DNA of 64,000 nt from Aphelocoma coerulescens. Taxonomy: Eukaryota; Chordata; Aves; Passeriformes; Corvidae. The notes under the pieces were generated by a model. It had not been told where the DNA came from and did not search any database. It worked only from the letters and a program-made list of their open reading frames with translations. Where the stretch lies: positions 49,308,078 to 49,372,077 of the forward strand of contig NC_091014.1 in NCBI RefSeq assembly GCF_041296385.1, written 5' to 3'. Below, piece after piece: positions 12,300-24,310 of this stretch; position 1 is the first letter of the stretch, and each line of letters begins with the position of its first letter. Both the position numbers and the translations under genes were made by a program.

Positions 12300-15200
12300 A
12301 TTTTACTGTTTAAAGACAAGGAGGTTGTGGAGGGGAATATTGACACCATTCTTCGCATGGGAATTTGCTTTCAGACTTCTTATAGAAAGGGGAATATGTT
12401 GCTAAAGAACAATGGAGTTAACATTAGGGACATAAAGAAAGGTGCAAAAGAATAGGAGAATTTCTTCCCTTGGGAAAAGGAGAGTGCGGGGAGAGAGGTC
12501 ATAGAAATGCGCTCAGCTTTGAAGTCAAGCATGACCATATGCATGACCATTTGGGAAATGCTTCATGTATTTTCATTTCCACAGAATCATTATACAGATG
12601 CCAATAGACAGAACTGGTTTTTTTTAACTGAGGGAGCCACAGTCCTACCTTAATAGACTCACATGCTCAGGAAGAATCCCAGGCTTGGGGTCCTGAACTG
12701 GAAAACCAGCCAACACCTTCTGATTGCTTTCTCTCTGTGATCCTTTACCCACTGCTCCCAAAACACTTCTGGGAGAATTTGCCTGCCGCATCCCATTCAG
12801 TCCTATCTGCATATTGCCAAATAGTTCACCAAAGATCCAATTTTGATCAGCAGACCATTTTTCCATCCCTGAGAATTGCCCAAAACACCTCTCATTTTGT
12901 CTAGTGGATGTGATAAGTGATCTTACTCAAACCCATATCAGGCCAGAAGGCAGGCAAAGTGTGGTTGTAGGATTTGTCTTCATTACTGCTCTAGTCTGGC
13001 TGCATGTCTTGGTTACATGGTGCCACACATGACAGAGGTGTTTGTGCCCTTCCCTAGATGACAGCAATGTCATTCCCAGGGCTTACGGGCGTGGGTTTGT
13101 CAGAGATGTAACCCAACTTCAACACCAGACCATGGGCAGAAATGGGGTTTTATACCTGCTCCTGAGTGCTCTAAACTACCGGGAGTTTGCATGTGGGAAA
13201 GGTCAAATACGGCTTGACAGTGGTCTATTTTTAACCTTTAATTCCCTTGCTGCCTAGGCTCTCCTGATTTCTACCTGTCTCCCCCTCCCTTATTCACACC
13301 CCAGCAATGATTAGGTCAGCCACTGATAGGATTTGGCTGTGTGTAACTGTGGTGTGAAAGTTTTCATGAACGTCAGAAGCAGCTGCCCAGCTTGTCTGGG
13401 AGCTGCACTCACCACTTCTGAACATTTCTGTGGCCTTCCACCTTCCTTGTCAGTGCCTTTCCCCGCACGTGTGCAGACCTAACGAGAAGTTGCTCCACAG
13501 ACAACCTTCTTCTCTCACCTAGACAGAGCTCTGTGTGGCAGTGCGTTTTACACAGGCTTCATATTCTCATCCCTTAATTGTGTGTTTAGCATTGACAACC
13601 TGTGTCTCCTGATGCAACACATGCCAACAAAATCCCCGTGACAAATACTTTAAAAAGGTAATTTTGGTTCTTTGTCTTCTGGCTTTACAACATTAAAATG
13701 CCAAGATGCATGCAATGGTGCATCTAAGCCATCTCCCTCTGGTTTAAAGCAAGATTAAATCAAGGCAAGAACCATGTGATATTTCAGTTTTCACTAGTCT
13801 TAGTGACTTAAATAACTGGCTTCCAAAGCCAAAAACTGAGTTTGCACCTTTGTGGTTACTAGTCCTTGATGAATGTTTCTTTTGTTAATTTATCTAACTG
13901 CCCTTTCAACTGCTTTGTACTATGGCCCCAGTAAAAAGAAATGGGAAATGCAGATTTAACTAGTAAGACTACTCACTCTCTTACTTTTTTGTATTGATAT
14001 CATTTGAACAGAGGTGTTACACATTTTTTTTTAGTCTTTCAGAACAACTCTTTTCTGAAATTAAGAGAAACATAGTAATTTCCAGCAAAAATATAGTATT
14101 TCGGGAAATGTAGGCGTTTCTGTAAGTAAGAGCTATGAAGAAAGGGAAAAAAAAGATTTCTTAGCTTTTAATACAGCACTGTAATGAAAGATTATCATGT
14201 AGAAAATTAATGACTGTGTTTTACCAAGCGGAACTGATTCTGCCTTTCTGCCCTCAGAGTGGCCATTTGATTTTAACCCTGCTAAGAGCATCACATAAAT
14301 AAAGCTACCTGTTGGGATGAGCCTGGGGAAAGGGCAGTGGGGCAGGCAGGGCTGGGGACACTGCTCTCACTCTGCAGGGCTGCATCCCCATTGCTCTCTC
14401 CACATGCACAGGACTTGAGGACTGGTCCCCATTGGCCCTTAATACACGTGTTCACCCCAGGGAGAAACAAGCCCAGAAATAATACCCATGTTTTATAGGT
14501 AGGAAAAGTGGATTTTTGATGCAGAAAAGTATGGATGAGCTGCACAAACATTGTTTTGGCAGAGAACTAACAAGCTGGGAATGCCAGTACTCTTTACAAA
14601 AGCTGTGCTCAAAGCAAAGGTGTTGCCAAAAAGGAAGGAGAAGATCATTTTGTGTTCTCCATTAAAAGTGTTTTTATGGTGCTCTCTGTTCTGTTACATA
14701 TTTTATTAGGATAATAATTTCAGTAAACTACATCTGGCTTTCCTGAGGGTGGTCCCCTCAGGTTAAACAGGCTGTCTAAAAATATCTCCTTTTTTTTTAA
14801 TGTTCCTCCTTTTTATCTTCCTTTTGATGGCTTTTCATTTAAATTATTTCCCCCCTTTTTTTAAGATTACATTAGCACATTTTCCCCCTTAATTCTATAA
14901 TCTTTTCAACTCTAGGTTCCTTTGTACTTTGTGCTTTCATAGCCTTTTCTTCTCAAGTCCTTTTCATGTTTCCTCCCTTTTGTTTTTCCCTGGGAGCCTT
15001 TATTGTCATTTTATTCTTTATTTTTAGTCTTAAGCTGTACAGTAGGAAGTAATGCTAAGAAAATTGAAAAGGAAAAAGCTGCATAAGCCAACGTAGTAAA
15101 GAACAGTCATATACTGAGCCACAGAACAACTTACAAATGAAGGCACAGTGGTGAAGCCCATATACTTTGGTCTCCATGGTGCAATACTCATGAAAAATAA

Positions 15201-17438
15201 AACAGTGACATTTCCTTTAAAAAAAAAAAAGAAAAAAAAACAAAAACCTAAAAAGTCAAGCCAATAAACCAATAAAAAACCTACACCTGTGTGTGACTAT
15301 GACTTTGCTATAAAAATGGCCTGGAAATGGACCTCTTTCCGATGACAATCTGAGCTAAATCCCCCATGCATTGAGATAAATCTATTTTTAAGGCGCAGAT
15401 GTGAGAGAAATTGCCTGGAGACTCCTACCAAGTGATCAGAACCTGACAGTGACTGATTTTGGCTTGTGCTGGAAGCTGACTTACTGTTTTATGAGTTAAC
15501 AACTTATTGTTTAAATGCTTTAATGCTGATTTATGCCAAGATTGCCTGCTTTGTATAAAGAGGTATAAAACCAGCAATCTTTTATATAAATCACATTCCT
15601 GATAAAGTCTCTTTTCAACTGAGGAGACAAACATGGCCAATTAATATTGGGAATTTGGCAGATTGTTGCCACTATTAAACTGAACTATCTCTGCATGCAT
15701 CAAATCCCTTCCTCCTATTTTACTTTTTCATGCTGCAACCAAAATTGAAGACAAATGGAAGTTAAAAAGAGGAGACTGAGCACCAGCTCCCAGGGATGAT
15801 GCTGCCTGGAGCTGAGGCTCCCAGTCTCACCTATCATGCAGTTGCAAATGGAAGCTGAGGATACCCAGCACCTGCCCAGAGCACTGGGACGGGGTTCTCA
15901 CTGTCTGATCTCCTCACCATGGCTGATGGAAAGACCTTTTCTTTCTTGCTTATTGTTTTTCTGTCCCTCCTTATGAATTGCTCCATTGGTGCTCTTGGTT
16001 CTCACCAAGCCCAGAGCCTTGGGCAGGTCCAGTCTCCATTTCACTTTTGGCAGAACTACTCCTTCACTCCTGTAGTCTGTGAAAGCCTTTATACCAGAGC
16101 TTATTTTGAAGATTTTGATGGCATTAAGTATTGCTAAGATATATACGAAAGCAATCTCAACGAAGCAAGAAATCTGCTTCAACATGACTTAGTGCAAAAC
16201 TATCAGCTGAAGCTATGAACTAGGAGGAAAGAACAGAACTGGGTTGTGGGATAAAGTCAGTTCAAGCATTTTCTCACCAGTGTTTAAACCATAAAGGTCA
16301 GGCAGGTTCTAGATACAACTAAAGCAACAGGCAGGAGGCCTGGACTGGACACCTTCTGGTGTCTAGAAGGAGTCACTCAGCAGCACTTGCAGCCAGCAGG
16401 GCATTGTCCAGATACAGACAGTGTCTCATCCACAGGCTTGACCTGCAGCTCAGGCTTGTCTTTGTAACCACTCCACTGCTCATCCCCTTTTTCACCAGGA
16501 CACTGTGGGAGGCAAAAGGCACCAAATGTCCAAAAGAAAGTCTAGATGGCTTCCACTATGGATGTGTGGGGAGGATGTGATTAGCCAGCTGCATCCAACT
16601 GTTCTACAAATATGTGCCCCCCAGCCAAAATTCATAAATAACCATCTAAGTTAAGTTCTTCAGTCAGAAACCCTGACAGAATGATGCTGTCATAAATTTT
16701 TATGGAGACATAACCAGAGATGATAAGTTCTTGGGTTATGGTGTTTATTAAAATGTTTATTGGGACCTTGTGGTACAGTAACAAATGATATCATAAAACA
16801 AATTGGGCTGTTTCTAATCAGTAAAACAACACAAAACTGGGATAGCTGAGAGAGATACATTCTTTTTATTTCAATTTCCATTTTGTGAAAAATTGCAAAT
16901 ATCTTTCTTAAATTCTTCAATCACTTTGAATTTAGAGCACTGTACTACAAGGATGCCTTTTCCCCTATCCCATATATATTTCACCATCTATGCTGTAACT
17001 ATTTTGGCCTACTTCAGAGGTGACACATCCCTGTCTAAAATTTTCAACAGTCATGGCTTATAAACTCAGAGGGGACCACTGTGAATATTTAATATGTCTT
17101 AATGTTTTACTCAGACTGTAACATCCTAAATTATTTTTTATTTGAGCTAGTTGTTTAAAGAGTTAAATTCAACATTGTTGAGGATTGCATGGTCAATCAT
17201 AAAATCTTGCAACCCTGCATTCTGTGAGTGATGGTCCCCTAGCCATACCCTGTTCTTTTTGAGATGCAGGTCCATCTCAGCACATCTATCTCTGTAGACA
17301 TTACTGATGTCCCCTGCGTTGGGCTGTCCTTTTTCTTCTCTATGCTTTCCTGTTTCCCTTCTCACAAACTTCTGCTCAACCTGTCTACCGAGACTGTAAA
17401 TTCTTTTTTGAAGCAGCTTTCATGGCCAGAGCTTTTGT
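12300..17438. other. intron-like sequence of the dynein pseudogene
   Basis: No gene or named repeat is visible. There is a pyrimidine-rich stretch around 14,780-15,000 and an A-rich run at 15,218-15,245. In family genes the two flanking exon remnants are adjacent, so the roughly 7.8 kb between 12.3 and 20.1 kb should be a single intron. Confidence 0.5.
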
Positions 17439-17497
17439 CAGCTTTTTAGGGCTGGCATCATGGTGCTGTGGGGCTGGGGTACAGCTGACAGCTCCAA
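17439..17497 (+). repeat. 59-bp dispersed repeat, copy 1
   Basis: This 59-base segment recurs at 19,167-19,225 in the same orientation with three substitutions and no gap, about 95% identical. The core includes catcatggtgctgtggg and acagctgacagctccaa. The flanks do not match. I do not recognise it as part of CR1 or of the LTRs in this window. Confidence 0.9.
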
Positions 17498-19166
17498 CTT
17501 GCTTCCCATGGCTTCTCGGCAAGAGCTCGGGCAGAGCGTAGGCAGAGCTGAGACATCAGAGGGGCAATATAGCAGTGCTTTGCTCAGAGGTCAGAAATGT
17601 TTATGTCAGGGCACAGGCAAACCCACTGTGAAACCCACACCCAGGTGCAGCATAGGGATTGTGTGGAAAGGCATGTGCTGGCTGGGACAGAGAGATATCA
17701 GGGACCAGGAATGGGCAATACCTGGGGAGAAGCGAGAGAAGGAAGTGGACTGAATGGTGCAGAGGCCTGCAAAGTTTCAGTGGTCTGGGGAGACTACAGA
17801 AGACCTTTGGTGGTGTTAGGTGATAGTATAGGTTTACTGTCTCCTCCTCCCTTCTCCCCATGAATCTGTACCCTCACACTAACGGCATGGGGAAGGAGGG
17901 GGAAGGTAAAGACATGGAGAGCAGCCTGTCTGTCTCTCTCCACCCTGGTGAAATCTCCGCCAGCACCACACCCTGATCCCAACCACAAGGCAGTGGCACA
18001 TACAGCTATGTAGGGAGAGAGATGTCTGCTCTGAGGGTAGCTCAGGTGGCTCAGACAGCCTATTCCTATCCCTTCCAGGAGAAAGGACAGACAAAAACCG
18101 GCACTAGTGCCAAAGCTGCAGCAGCCAGGGCCGATCACGGTTTTACAGCCACCTGCTCTGCCTGTGCCTGAACTTTGCCCAGCTGATCTGAAGGTGAAAG
18201 GATGAAACAAAATGATAAATGTGTATGTGTATCTACATGCAATAAGGGATATCTTTTAGCTTTGGAGACTGTCAAGTGAGCTGGAAAAATATCTTAAATA
18301 ACATGAGATGTGGAAGCAAATTTGATCTATTTATCAGCATTTAATCTAAACCTACTAATATCTGTTTCCAAATATCTACAGATGCGGAATTGAGGTTTAG
18401 AATGAGTGGTGGTTTAGGCTGAGTATTTGTCCTAAAAAAATGCATCTTTTCTGCAAACAATGCCTTCAAATTTGTGGAAAGAAGGCTCGTGCTCACCCCA
18501 GCGTGAAGGAATGCTGAAGCTGCTGTCACACGCACTGTCACATCTCCAGCCACAGTCTTGCACGGGTACACAGTGCTCATTTTTCAGCCACAACTTCTAC
18601 AGTTTCCTGCCTAACACAAGCTGTGAAAGGGAATATCTCCCTTTGACATGCAGATTTTCTGTTTACATATGTAACTTTTATCTTGGAGTACAGGAGGTCC
18701 ATGCCCATCAGAATTTTATAAACCTTGCTAAGATTTTTTCATTATCATTCTCTCTTAATAGTAATATGAATAATGCAATGGAGGTAACTACAAGCTTCGT
18801 TCAAATGTTTTGCAACATGTAGCAGTTTACAGCATGCAATAGCTAATATAACAGAAAACAAAACTTCCAGTTTTTCTTTCCTACTTTTATTTCTAAGAGT
18901 CTGGAAAGCATTGCCAATGTCTCATGGGTTTGTGCACTGGCACAGTGGTCTTCAGTGGGGATTTTGCTGTTTAATCCTTGCAGAGATTGGCATGTGATGA
19001 CAGGGGCTAAGCAAGAAAAGGAGCACATTGGAGAAAGTTAGGATGCTAAAAGCCTTTTTTTCCTGACACATAACAATTTAATATTCTTAAATTGTTAGCA
19101 TTATTTTGAAGATGGAAAGGGATTACCTTGACCTTTAGGAAATGGCTTTCCTTGTGTTGTGTCAGA
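17498..19166. other. unassigned sequence between the two 59-bp repeat copies
   Basis: The first 700 bases are G+C-richer and carry overlapping open frames on both strands (for example 17,794-18,210 on the minus strand) with no recognisable domain. The rest is AT-rich. If the two 59-bp copies are the ends of one element, this 1.67 kb would be its body, but I see no coding content to support that. Confidence 0.35.
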
Positions 19167-19225
19167 CAGCTTTTCAGGGCCGGCATCATGGTGCTGTGGG
19201 TCTGGGGTACAGCTGACAGCTCCAA
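19167..19225 (+). repeat. 59-bp dispersed repeat, copy 2
   Basis: This is the second copy of the 59-base segment at 17,439-17,497, matching 56 of 59 positions without gaps. The three differences are single substitutions at repeat positions 9, 15 and 35. Flanking sequence is unrelated to that of copy 1. Confidence 0.9.
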
Positions 19226-20112
19226 GTTCTCTTGAACCTCCCTTGCACATTCACAAACACACCAAAATTTTCTTTTGCAATCCCTACCTGCTAAAGCTTG
19301 CCTTTGTCCATGAGTCAGCCTTAGTGTGAAGTTGGGAAGATTTACAAAACTCACGTTGAAACTTGGTAGAAGGTAGCACCTTGTAACTGAGCAAAGAGGT
19401 CAATGCCATCAACCTCTCTGTAGAGATGTTTTATTTTTCTTAATTTAAACAACACCAATTTAGTCAACCAGGAGGCTCAGACCTGGCTCAGAGATACCAT
19501 GTGAATACGTCATTAAAAGCCAAAATTTGGATAATACTCGTTTTCAGCATTGCAGAAAGAAAGACCTGGGAAATCATAGCAACATTTGCCCATGTTATTC
19601 TCTAAATATTTCCTTGCTATCCCAATTCAGTCACACCCATAATTGATTTCCCTGTCCAGCAAAAGACAAAATTGTCCTTTTTTTCATTAAATGGCGGCAG
19701 GGGAGGGAAGGCAGGTACAAAAATAGCAAAAGGACAAAGCTGTACACTGACTTCGAGACACAAGATGAGGCAAGGCCAGAGTTCGCAGAGGAAATGGAGA
19801 GCTGGGGATGTGGCAAGGGGATTCCTGGTGTAGGTGGCATGGGGAGAGCCATGGGTGAGACAGACAGGACTAAACAGCTATGTTTGAGAAGGTCTAGAGG
19901 GGAAGAAGTGTAATCAGTGTTAATTAATTATGCTGTGTTTATTTTTACTCTGTTATTCAGTGCCCCAGGTGCTTTACTGGTGGAGAGGGAGGGCACACTA
20001 ATAAATTGGTATTGCTGCTTATTATTGTGTACTAATTTGTAGCAGCAGTTTGCGGGCTTTTTTTTTTTTAAGCAAGTCAATAAAGATAATATTCCTCAAA
20101 GGTGTTTTCCAG

Positions 20113-20235
20113 ATAAGAAGGCAGTTTATCAGTACTCCCAAATTTCATCCAGCTGTCATTAAGTGTGTCTCCTCTGCTTGTGAAGGGCTTTGTAGCTGGG
20201 TCAGGGCTGCTGCAGCTGGCTGCAAGGTTGCTAAG
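20113..20235 (+). pseudogene. dynein remnant exon 2: C-terminal half of the microtubule-binding domain
   Basis: After the acceptor GTGTTTTCCAG the frame reads IRRQFISTPKFHPAVIKCVS, then SACEGLCSWVRA. It matches the near-invariant dynein stretch IRE.FI..P.F.PAVIKNVSSACEGLCKWVRA, the end of the microtubule-binding domain and the start of the returning stalk helix. Next should come MEVYDRVAKVVAPK. Here it reads AAAGCKVAK and runs into a stop at 20,251. VAK sits at the right spacing, so this is substitution decay without a frameshift. The following CC2 stalk helix, about 60-70 residues, is missing: the next recognisable dynein sequence starts only 63 bases later. Confidence 0.87.
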
Positions 20236-20298
20236 GGAACCGCTCTGTCCTGAGATTCTTCTTATGCATCAAACTTTCATCTTGAAAAATTTCTGTAG

Positions 20299-20470
20299 GC
20301 AAATCGCTGTGAGATGAATGCTAATATGCTACACAACTGGGACAAGTGGGCTGAGGTATCTAGAAGGACTGAATCACATTTGTTTGATTTCATTTTCATA
20401 TTAGGTGTGTGCACAGTTGCATATCTAAGAGGTCATGAATATATGGTATTACACATGTATTTGTACACTG
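20299..20470 (+). pseudogene. dynein remnant exon 3: end of stalk and start of AAA5
   Basis: After AATTTCTGTAG the frame opens ANRCEMNANML, then WDKWAEVSRR, and about 20 residues later TVAYL. Family proteins read RAEKLI.GL, EK.RW.E.A..L, and GDVLLSSGTVAYLGAFT..YR here. From the W of DKWAE to the Y of TVAYL the window is two codons shorter than the family pattern. Downstream, EYMVLHMYL can be laid over YR.Q....WL. TVAYL and W.E..R are the firmest anchors, and the position between the stalk and AAA5 remnants supports the call. The frame stays open to 20,559. Confidence 0.65.
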
Positions 20471-21330
20471 TACCACAGGGATTGTGTTTAATAATATTTG
20501 GGTTGGGGGGGACACCTACAGTTTTATGGAAGGTGTCACGCAAAAAAAAATCAATATAAAGGTTACAAGAACAACCTTATTTTGATGGGCTTTGGATCAA
20601 GTGCAGTCAGTCTCACTGAAGCATTTCTGTCTCTAACTCAGGGGGTAACAGTTACTCAGAAGCAAGACAGGTTGAACTGCACAGCTGTTGGAGCTGAAAA
20701 CTTTTGGACATGAATTTGAAACAAACTTGTCCTTGAGAAAAAGGCAGCAAGCCCTTTCATGTGTGCAGAGCAGATCGCAAGTCTCTTTTTCAGGTCTCAC
20801 CTTACCAGAGAGGTCCATAGACAGTCTAGTGCACTGCACACCATTTATCTGCCTCAAAAAGTAGAAGGGTTGAGTCAGCCCTGTTGGAATTTAAACCTTT
20901 GTTTCCAGGGCGTCTGGATATTTCAAAGTTGATACTGAGACTGCTAAGCTGACCCCTCTGGCTTGGTTCATTATACAGTGGAGCAGCTTATAATGAACTC
21001 TGACCTACAGTGAAACTGTTGAAAGTTAAAAATCTAGAACAGCTCCAAAGATGGTGCTGGCTTCTGGCAAGACTATAATTGGTTTATAAACAAGCACAAA
21101 AGTTACAGAATTTAGTGTATTTTAACTATTCTTTGCTTCAATCCTTTTAACACAATATTCAAATTTTCATCTTAAATTAGTCTTGCATTGAAATGGCATG
21201 TCTATGACATGGGATGCAGTCTATCAAGAGAGGAGTGTGATTTTTGGCCTCAGAAGTTCCCTTGCATTTCCAGCAACTAGCTAAGGGACTGATTTAAAAT
21301 CAGTAAAAAAATTAAAAATTAAATGTTTAG

Positions 21331-21504
21331 AAAGATTCCTTGTCAATCAAGATCATTAGCCCTAAAGAATACAGGTTTGACGGACCATCTGACTAGTATA
21401 AATTGCTCAGCTCTGCAATTTCCAAGAGCACGAAATCTGCTACAACATAGTCTTGTGTTTGGACTGAGGAGTCTGAGATTGATGCAGTTCATAAAGACAA
21501 ACAG
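21331..21504 (+). pseudogene. dynein remnant exon 4: AAA5 core
   Basis: This 174-base segment lies between an AG (TGTTTAG) and an intact-looking donor (AACAG/GTAACT) and is open throughout. It begins KIPC, then LKNT-GL-TD, and ends LRSLRLMQFIKTN plus AG. The family exon runs from IPCS..FSL..TLGDP.KIR to RRWPLMIDPQGQAN, and its length from I to N is 57 residues against 56 here. DNA identity is visible at the ends (ATTCCTTGT; TGATG; CAAACAG). The middle, including GLP and the IDNGI motif, is eroded. The AG left over after N joins in phase with the first base of the next remnant exon. Confidence 0.65.
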
Positions 21505-21573
21505 GTAACTTTCAAAGGCTGACTAGCAACACCCTTCAGCAGATTGTAAGAAGTAAGTTTTGACCTATATCAG

Positions 21574-21753
21574 GATTAAGACCGGCAGCATTCCAAACTG
21601 GAGTAAATTAAACTTTGTTTTATATCACCTGGCTTCATTAAAAAATGTAATTTACAGGCAGAGTCTGGGCATATGCCTCCACATATGGAAATGGGTGCCA
21701 GTGGAAGAGAGCATTACACTTTTTTTTTTGAAAACATGGTTCTTTCAAATTAC
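21574..21753 (+). pseudogene. dynein remnant exon 5: AAA5, IKN-ME to LLLK..FKQ segment
   Basis: After the acceptor CTATATCAG the first base completes an Arg codon with the previous exon. The frame then reads IKTGSIPN and ends VEESITLFFLKTWFFQ. Family proteins read (W)IKNMEK.N...EEL......LLLK.TFKQ. Both runs are 58 residues from I to the final Q. Matches include I, K, N at 8, LK at 52-53, F at 56 and Q at 58, and a shifted EE. The Trp before IK is absent. Identity is low, so the call rests on exact length, splice phase, open frame and position. The intron to exon 4 is only 69 bases. Confidence 0.55.
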
Positions 21754-21779
21754 TTAATCCAGAAAAGTGGCATTGTTGT

Positions 21780-22560
21780 TGAATCATGATAATCTATGGA
21801 TATAACTGGTGAAAGGTTTGTAGGGGAAGATAATATCTTTTATTAGACTCAGCAGATTGTTGGAAAAAACAGACAGCCTTTCAGCTATGAGAGCCATTTT
21901 TCAAAGCTGAAATAAATGCAGCATCTTCAGTGTTAAAGGCAACAGTTGGTCTGAGGTTAACTTGATTATGTTAAATAGTTAGATTATGTGGGCAAGAAAG
22001 TGGTGGGTACCTGTGGAGCATATGGGTGGTGTGAGCGATGAAAAAGCTGAAAAGGTCATTAGCTCCTAGTGGGCAAAAAGAGGAAAAGACAGGTAATTCA
22101 TTGTCTCTGAAAGATAGAGGGGCTTGGGGAGGGAATTACAATGTGCAATAAAGCCAATCTCTCTATTTAGTCTGCAATTTTTAGTGTCAAGCTGGGGTGT
22201 GTATTTTACTTCCTACATTCTTCTTCTGAAGGTGCTTTGCACATCTCCCTGGATGGTTAGGCCTGAGCAGCCACAGATGAAACTGCTATTTTGTGAAAGA
22301 AAGAAAAAAATACCCCAAACCTTCTGCTAACTGGAAGCTTCTGTCATTTAGTGTTCAACTCTGTGAGTTTTTCCAGTGTGTGGTTACTGCACTTTTACTG
22401 CCATGGAAACAGCCTGGTGGCTGCCTCACTGGATAGTGCATAGTGTGTTCTGAGATGTGTTTGCACAAGAATCAGAGGTTTTGATGCTTCTGTAGTGGTG
22501 CATTTAACATCGTGGACATGGAGGTATATTGGCAGGTCTCACATGTGTTGCTCAGATGCA
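21780..22560. other. unassigned intron-like sequence
   Basis: I see nothing definite. Around 22,050-22,090 a GTGGGCAAAAAG stretch ending in ACAGGTAATT faintly resembles the dynein VVAKERPELEE coding segment with a donor, but too few positions match to call an exon. Confidence 0.3.
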
Positions 22561-22566
22561 GCATGG

Positions 22567-24310
22567 CTCACAGAATCATTGGAATTTTGACTGGAAGAGT
22601 GCTCAGTTAGTCCAAATTCCTGCTTAAGCAGGTGTATGGCAAGCACCAAAGTATACTTTGTGGCTCTGTCTGGCCAAGCAAGTATTGAAAAACTTGCAAA
22701 GACAGAGATTCAACATCTCTCTGGGAAGCCTGTTCCACTGTTGTCCTGTTCTCCTAATGAATGTCATTTCTGATGTCCACTCTCAATATTTAAATCTGTG
22801 ACTTGCAGCCATTGCATGTTTTTATATCATCTGCTGCCTGCTAGAAGATTGTGGCTCTGTTGGCTTTGCAATTCCCCTTCAAGCTGTTGTGGGCTACTCT
22901 TGGATTCTCCCTCTATGGGTCCTCTTTAGCAGACTAACAAACTCAGTTCTTTCAATCTTTTTTTACTGGCCATGTGCCCCAGGCTCAGGACTATCATGAT
23001 GCACTCCACCAAGCCTTCCACAGCTTTTAGGAGGTGCATTCTGCATCATCATCCATTTTTCTGGTGAAGATATTGGACAGTATCAGCCTCAATTATCAAA
23101 CATTTGAGCACTCTGCTGGCTGCTGTCTTGACCTTGAGACATTGATTACTATCTTTTCAGCCTAGTGGTCCAGACAATCTACAGTTCATTTAGGGGTCCA
23201 TTCATCCAGCCTATTCTTCAGCTTCCAGATGGGAAGGATATAAGTCCGCATGCACCACTCAGTGCCAATGTCACCAGGTCTTTCACCGCAGAAAGGAATC
23301 AGATTGTCTAAACACAGAATCATAAAAACATTGGAGGGTTTTGGTTGGAAGGGAACTCAAGATCCTACTGTCTAGGATCCTGCTCAAGGCAGGGCTGACT
23401 TCAAATGTGAGATCAGATTGGTCAGGGACCTTCCCAACTGAGCTTTGTACATGTCTGATTATTCCAGTGACCAAAATTGCTATTTCTCTAGCATGTTCTT
23501 TCGCCAGGCACTTTCAAGAAGTCTCTGTCTTTGCCTTCTTTATACTTACCTATTAGGTGGAAGAAATCAGCAATCAGACTTCCCTGTAGCTTTCTCTTCT
23601 CTGGGCCATGATCATCCTGTGTTCAGAAATGGATGTGCTCTGTTATTTTTCTAAGGACTGAAGTGAGGCTGATCAGCCTGCAGTTATCTAGATCCTCCTT
23701 CTTGTCTTTCTTAAAACTGAGGGTAACGTCAGCCTAGCCAGCAGGGATGCTCCCCAAACACCATGATTTTTCAAAAATGATGGCAAGCCTCACAAGTATA
23801 TCAGCCATATCTTTCAGCACCTCTTGAGGAGTCCCATCCAGCCCTACGGATTTTAATACACTGTTGGCTTCCCATGTAGCATTGGTGCGTGTGGACATCT
23901 GGGAGCAGGTTTTCCCTGAGACAAAAAGTCATTGAGCAGCCTTTTCCATACTGTCCATCACTAGGTTTTCTTCCATTCAGAAATGGACGCATATTTTCTC
24001 TGAGTTTCTTTTCACTTCTGACATGCTCGTAAAATCACATCTTGTTAGCTCTTATGTTCCTCTCCAGTTTTAAATCCAACTGGGCTTTAGTCTTTCTGGT
24101 TTTGTCCCAACATGTCTGAGAAGTACTTTTATACTTTTCCTTTGTTGTCTGCCCTTGTTTCCACTTCTTATGTGCTTTGCATTTTAGTTCATTAAGAAGC
24201 TCCTTGCTTAGCCAAGTGGACCTCCTGCCAAATTTCCCAGTCTTCCTGAACAATGCCCTGAACCAGTGGTGCATGTTGATCTCCAGGAAATTTTCTTTGG
24301 GCAATGAACT
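22567..24310 (-). mobile_element. old CR1 LINE copy, 3' UTR to EN/RT linker, interrupted
   Basis: Read on the minus strand, the low-coordinate end starts with the CR1 3' tail (cacagaatcattgga, then a CR1-style 3' UTR). The rest passes through CR1 reverse-transcriptase DNA (23,640-23,760: the 'aggctgatcagcctgcagtt' region) to the linker before it. Around 24,060-24,290 the minus strand translates to STWLSKELLNELK, KKWKQGQTTKEKYK and KTRKTKAQLDLKLERNIR, which is the CR1 ORF2 linker. The copy is heavily diverged, has lost much of the central RT, and is interrupted by a second CR1 tail at 23,313. Confidence 0.88.
23313..23530 (-). mobile_element. CR1 3' fragment nested in or abutting an older CR1
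   Basis: A second CR1 3' end in the same orientation begins at acacagaatcataaaaac. It continues through a typical 3' UTR (ggttggaagggaactcaag) for roughly 220 bases before the older CR1 reading resumes. Two separate 3' tails within 750 bases mean two insertion events, or one element broken and rejoined. Confidence 0.65.

Noticed and set aside
12570..12600. cacagaatcattata as a CR1 tail
   Set aside because: The words after it do not follow the CR1 3' UTR, so the match is probably chance.
17460..18210. Cluster of 88-138-codon frames on both strands
   Set aside because: The frames overlap one another, no domain is visible, and the segment is simply G+C-richer.
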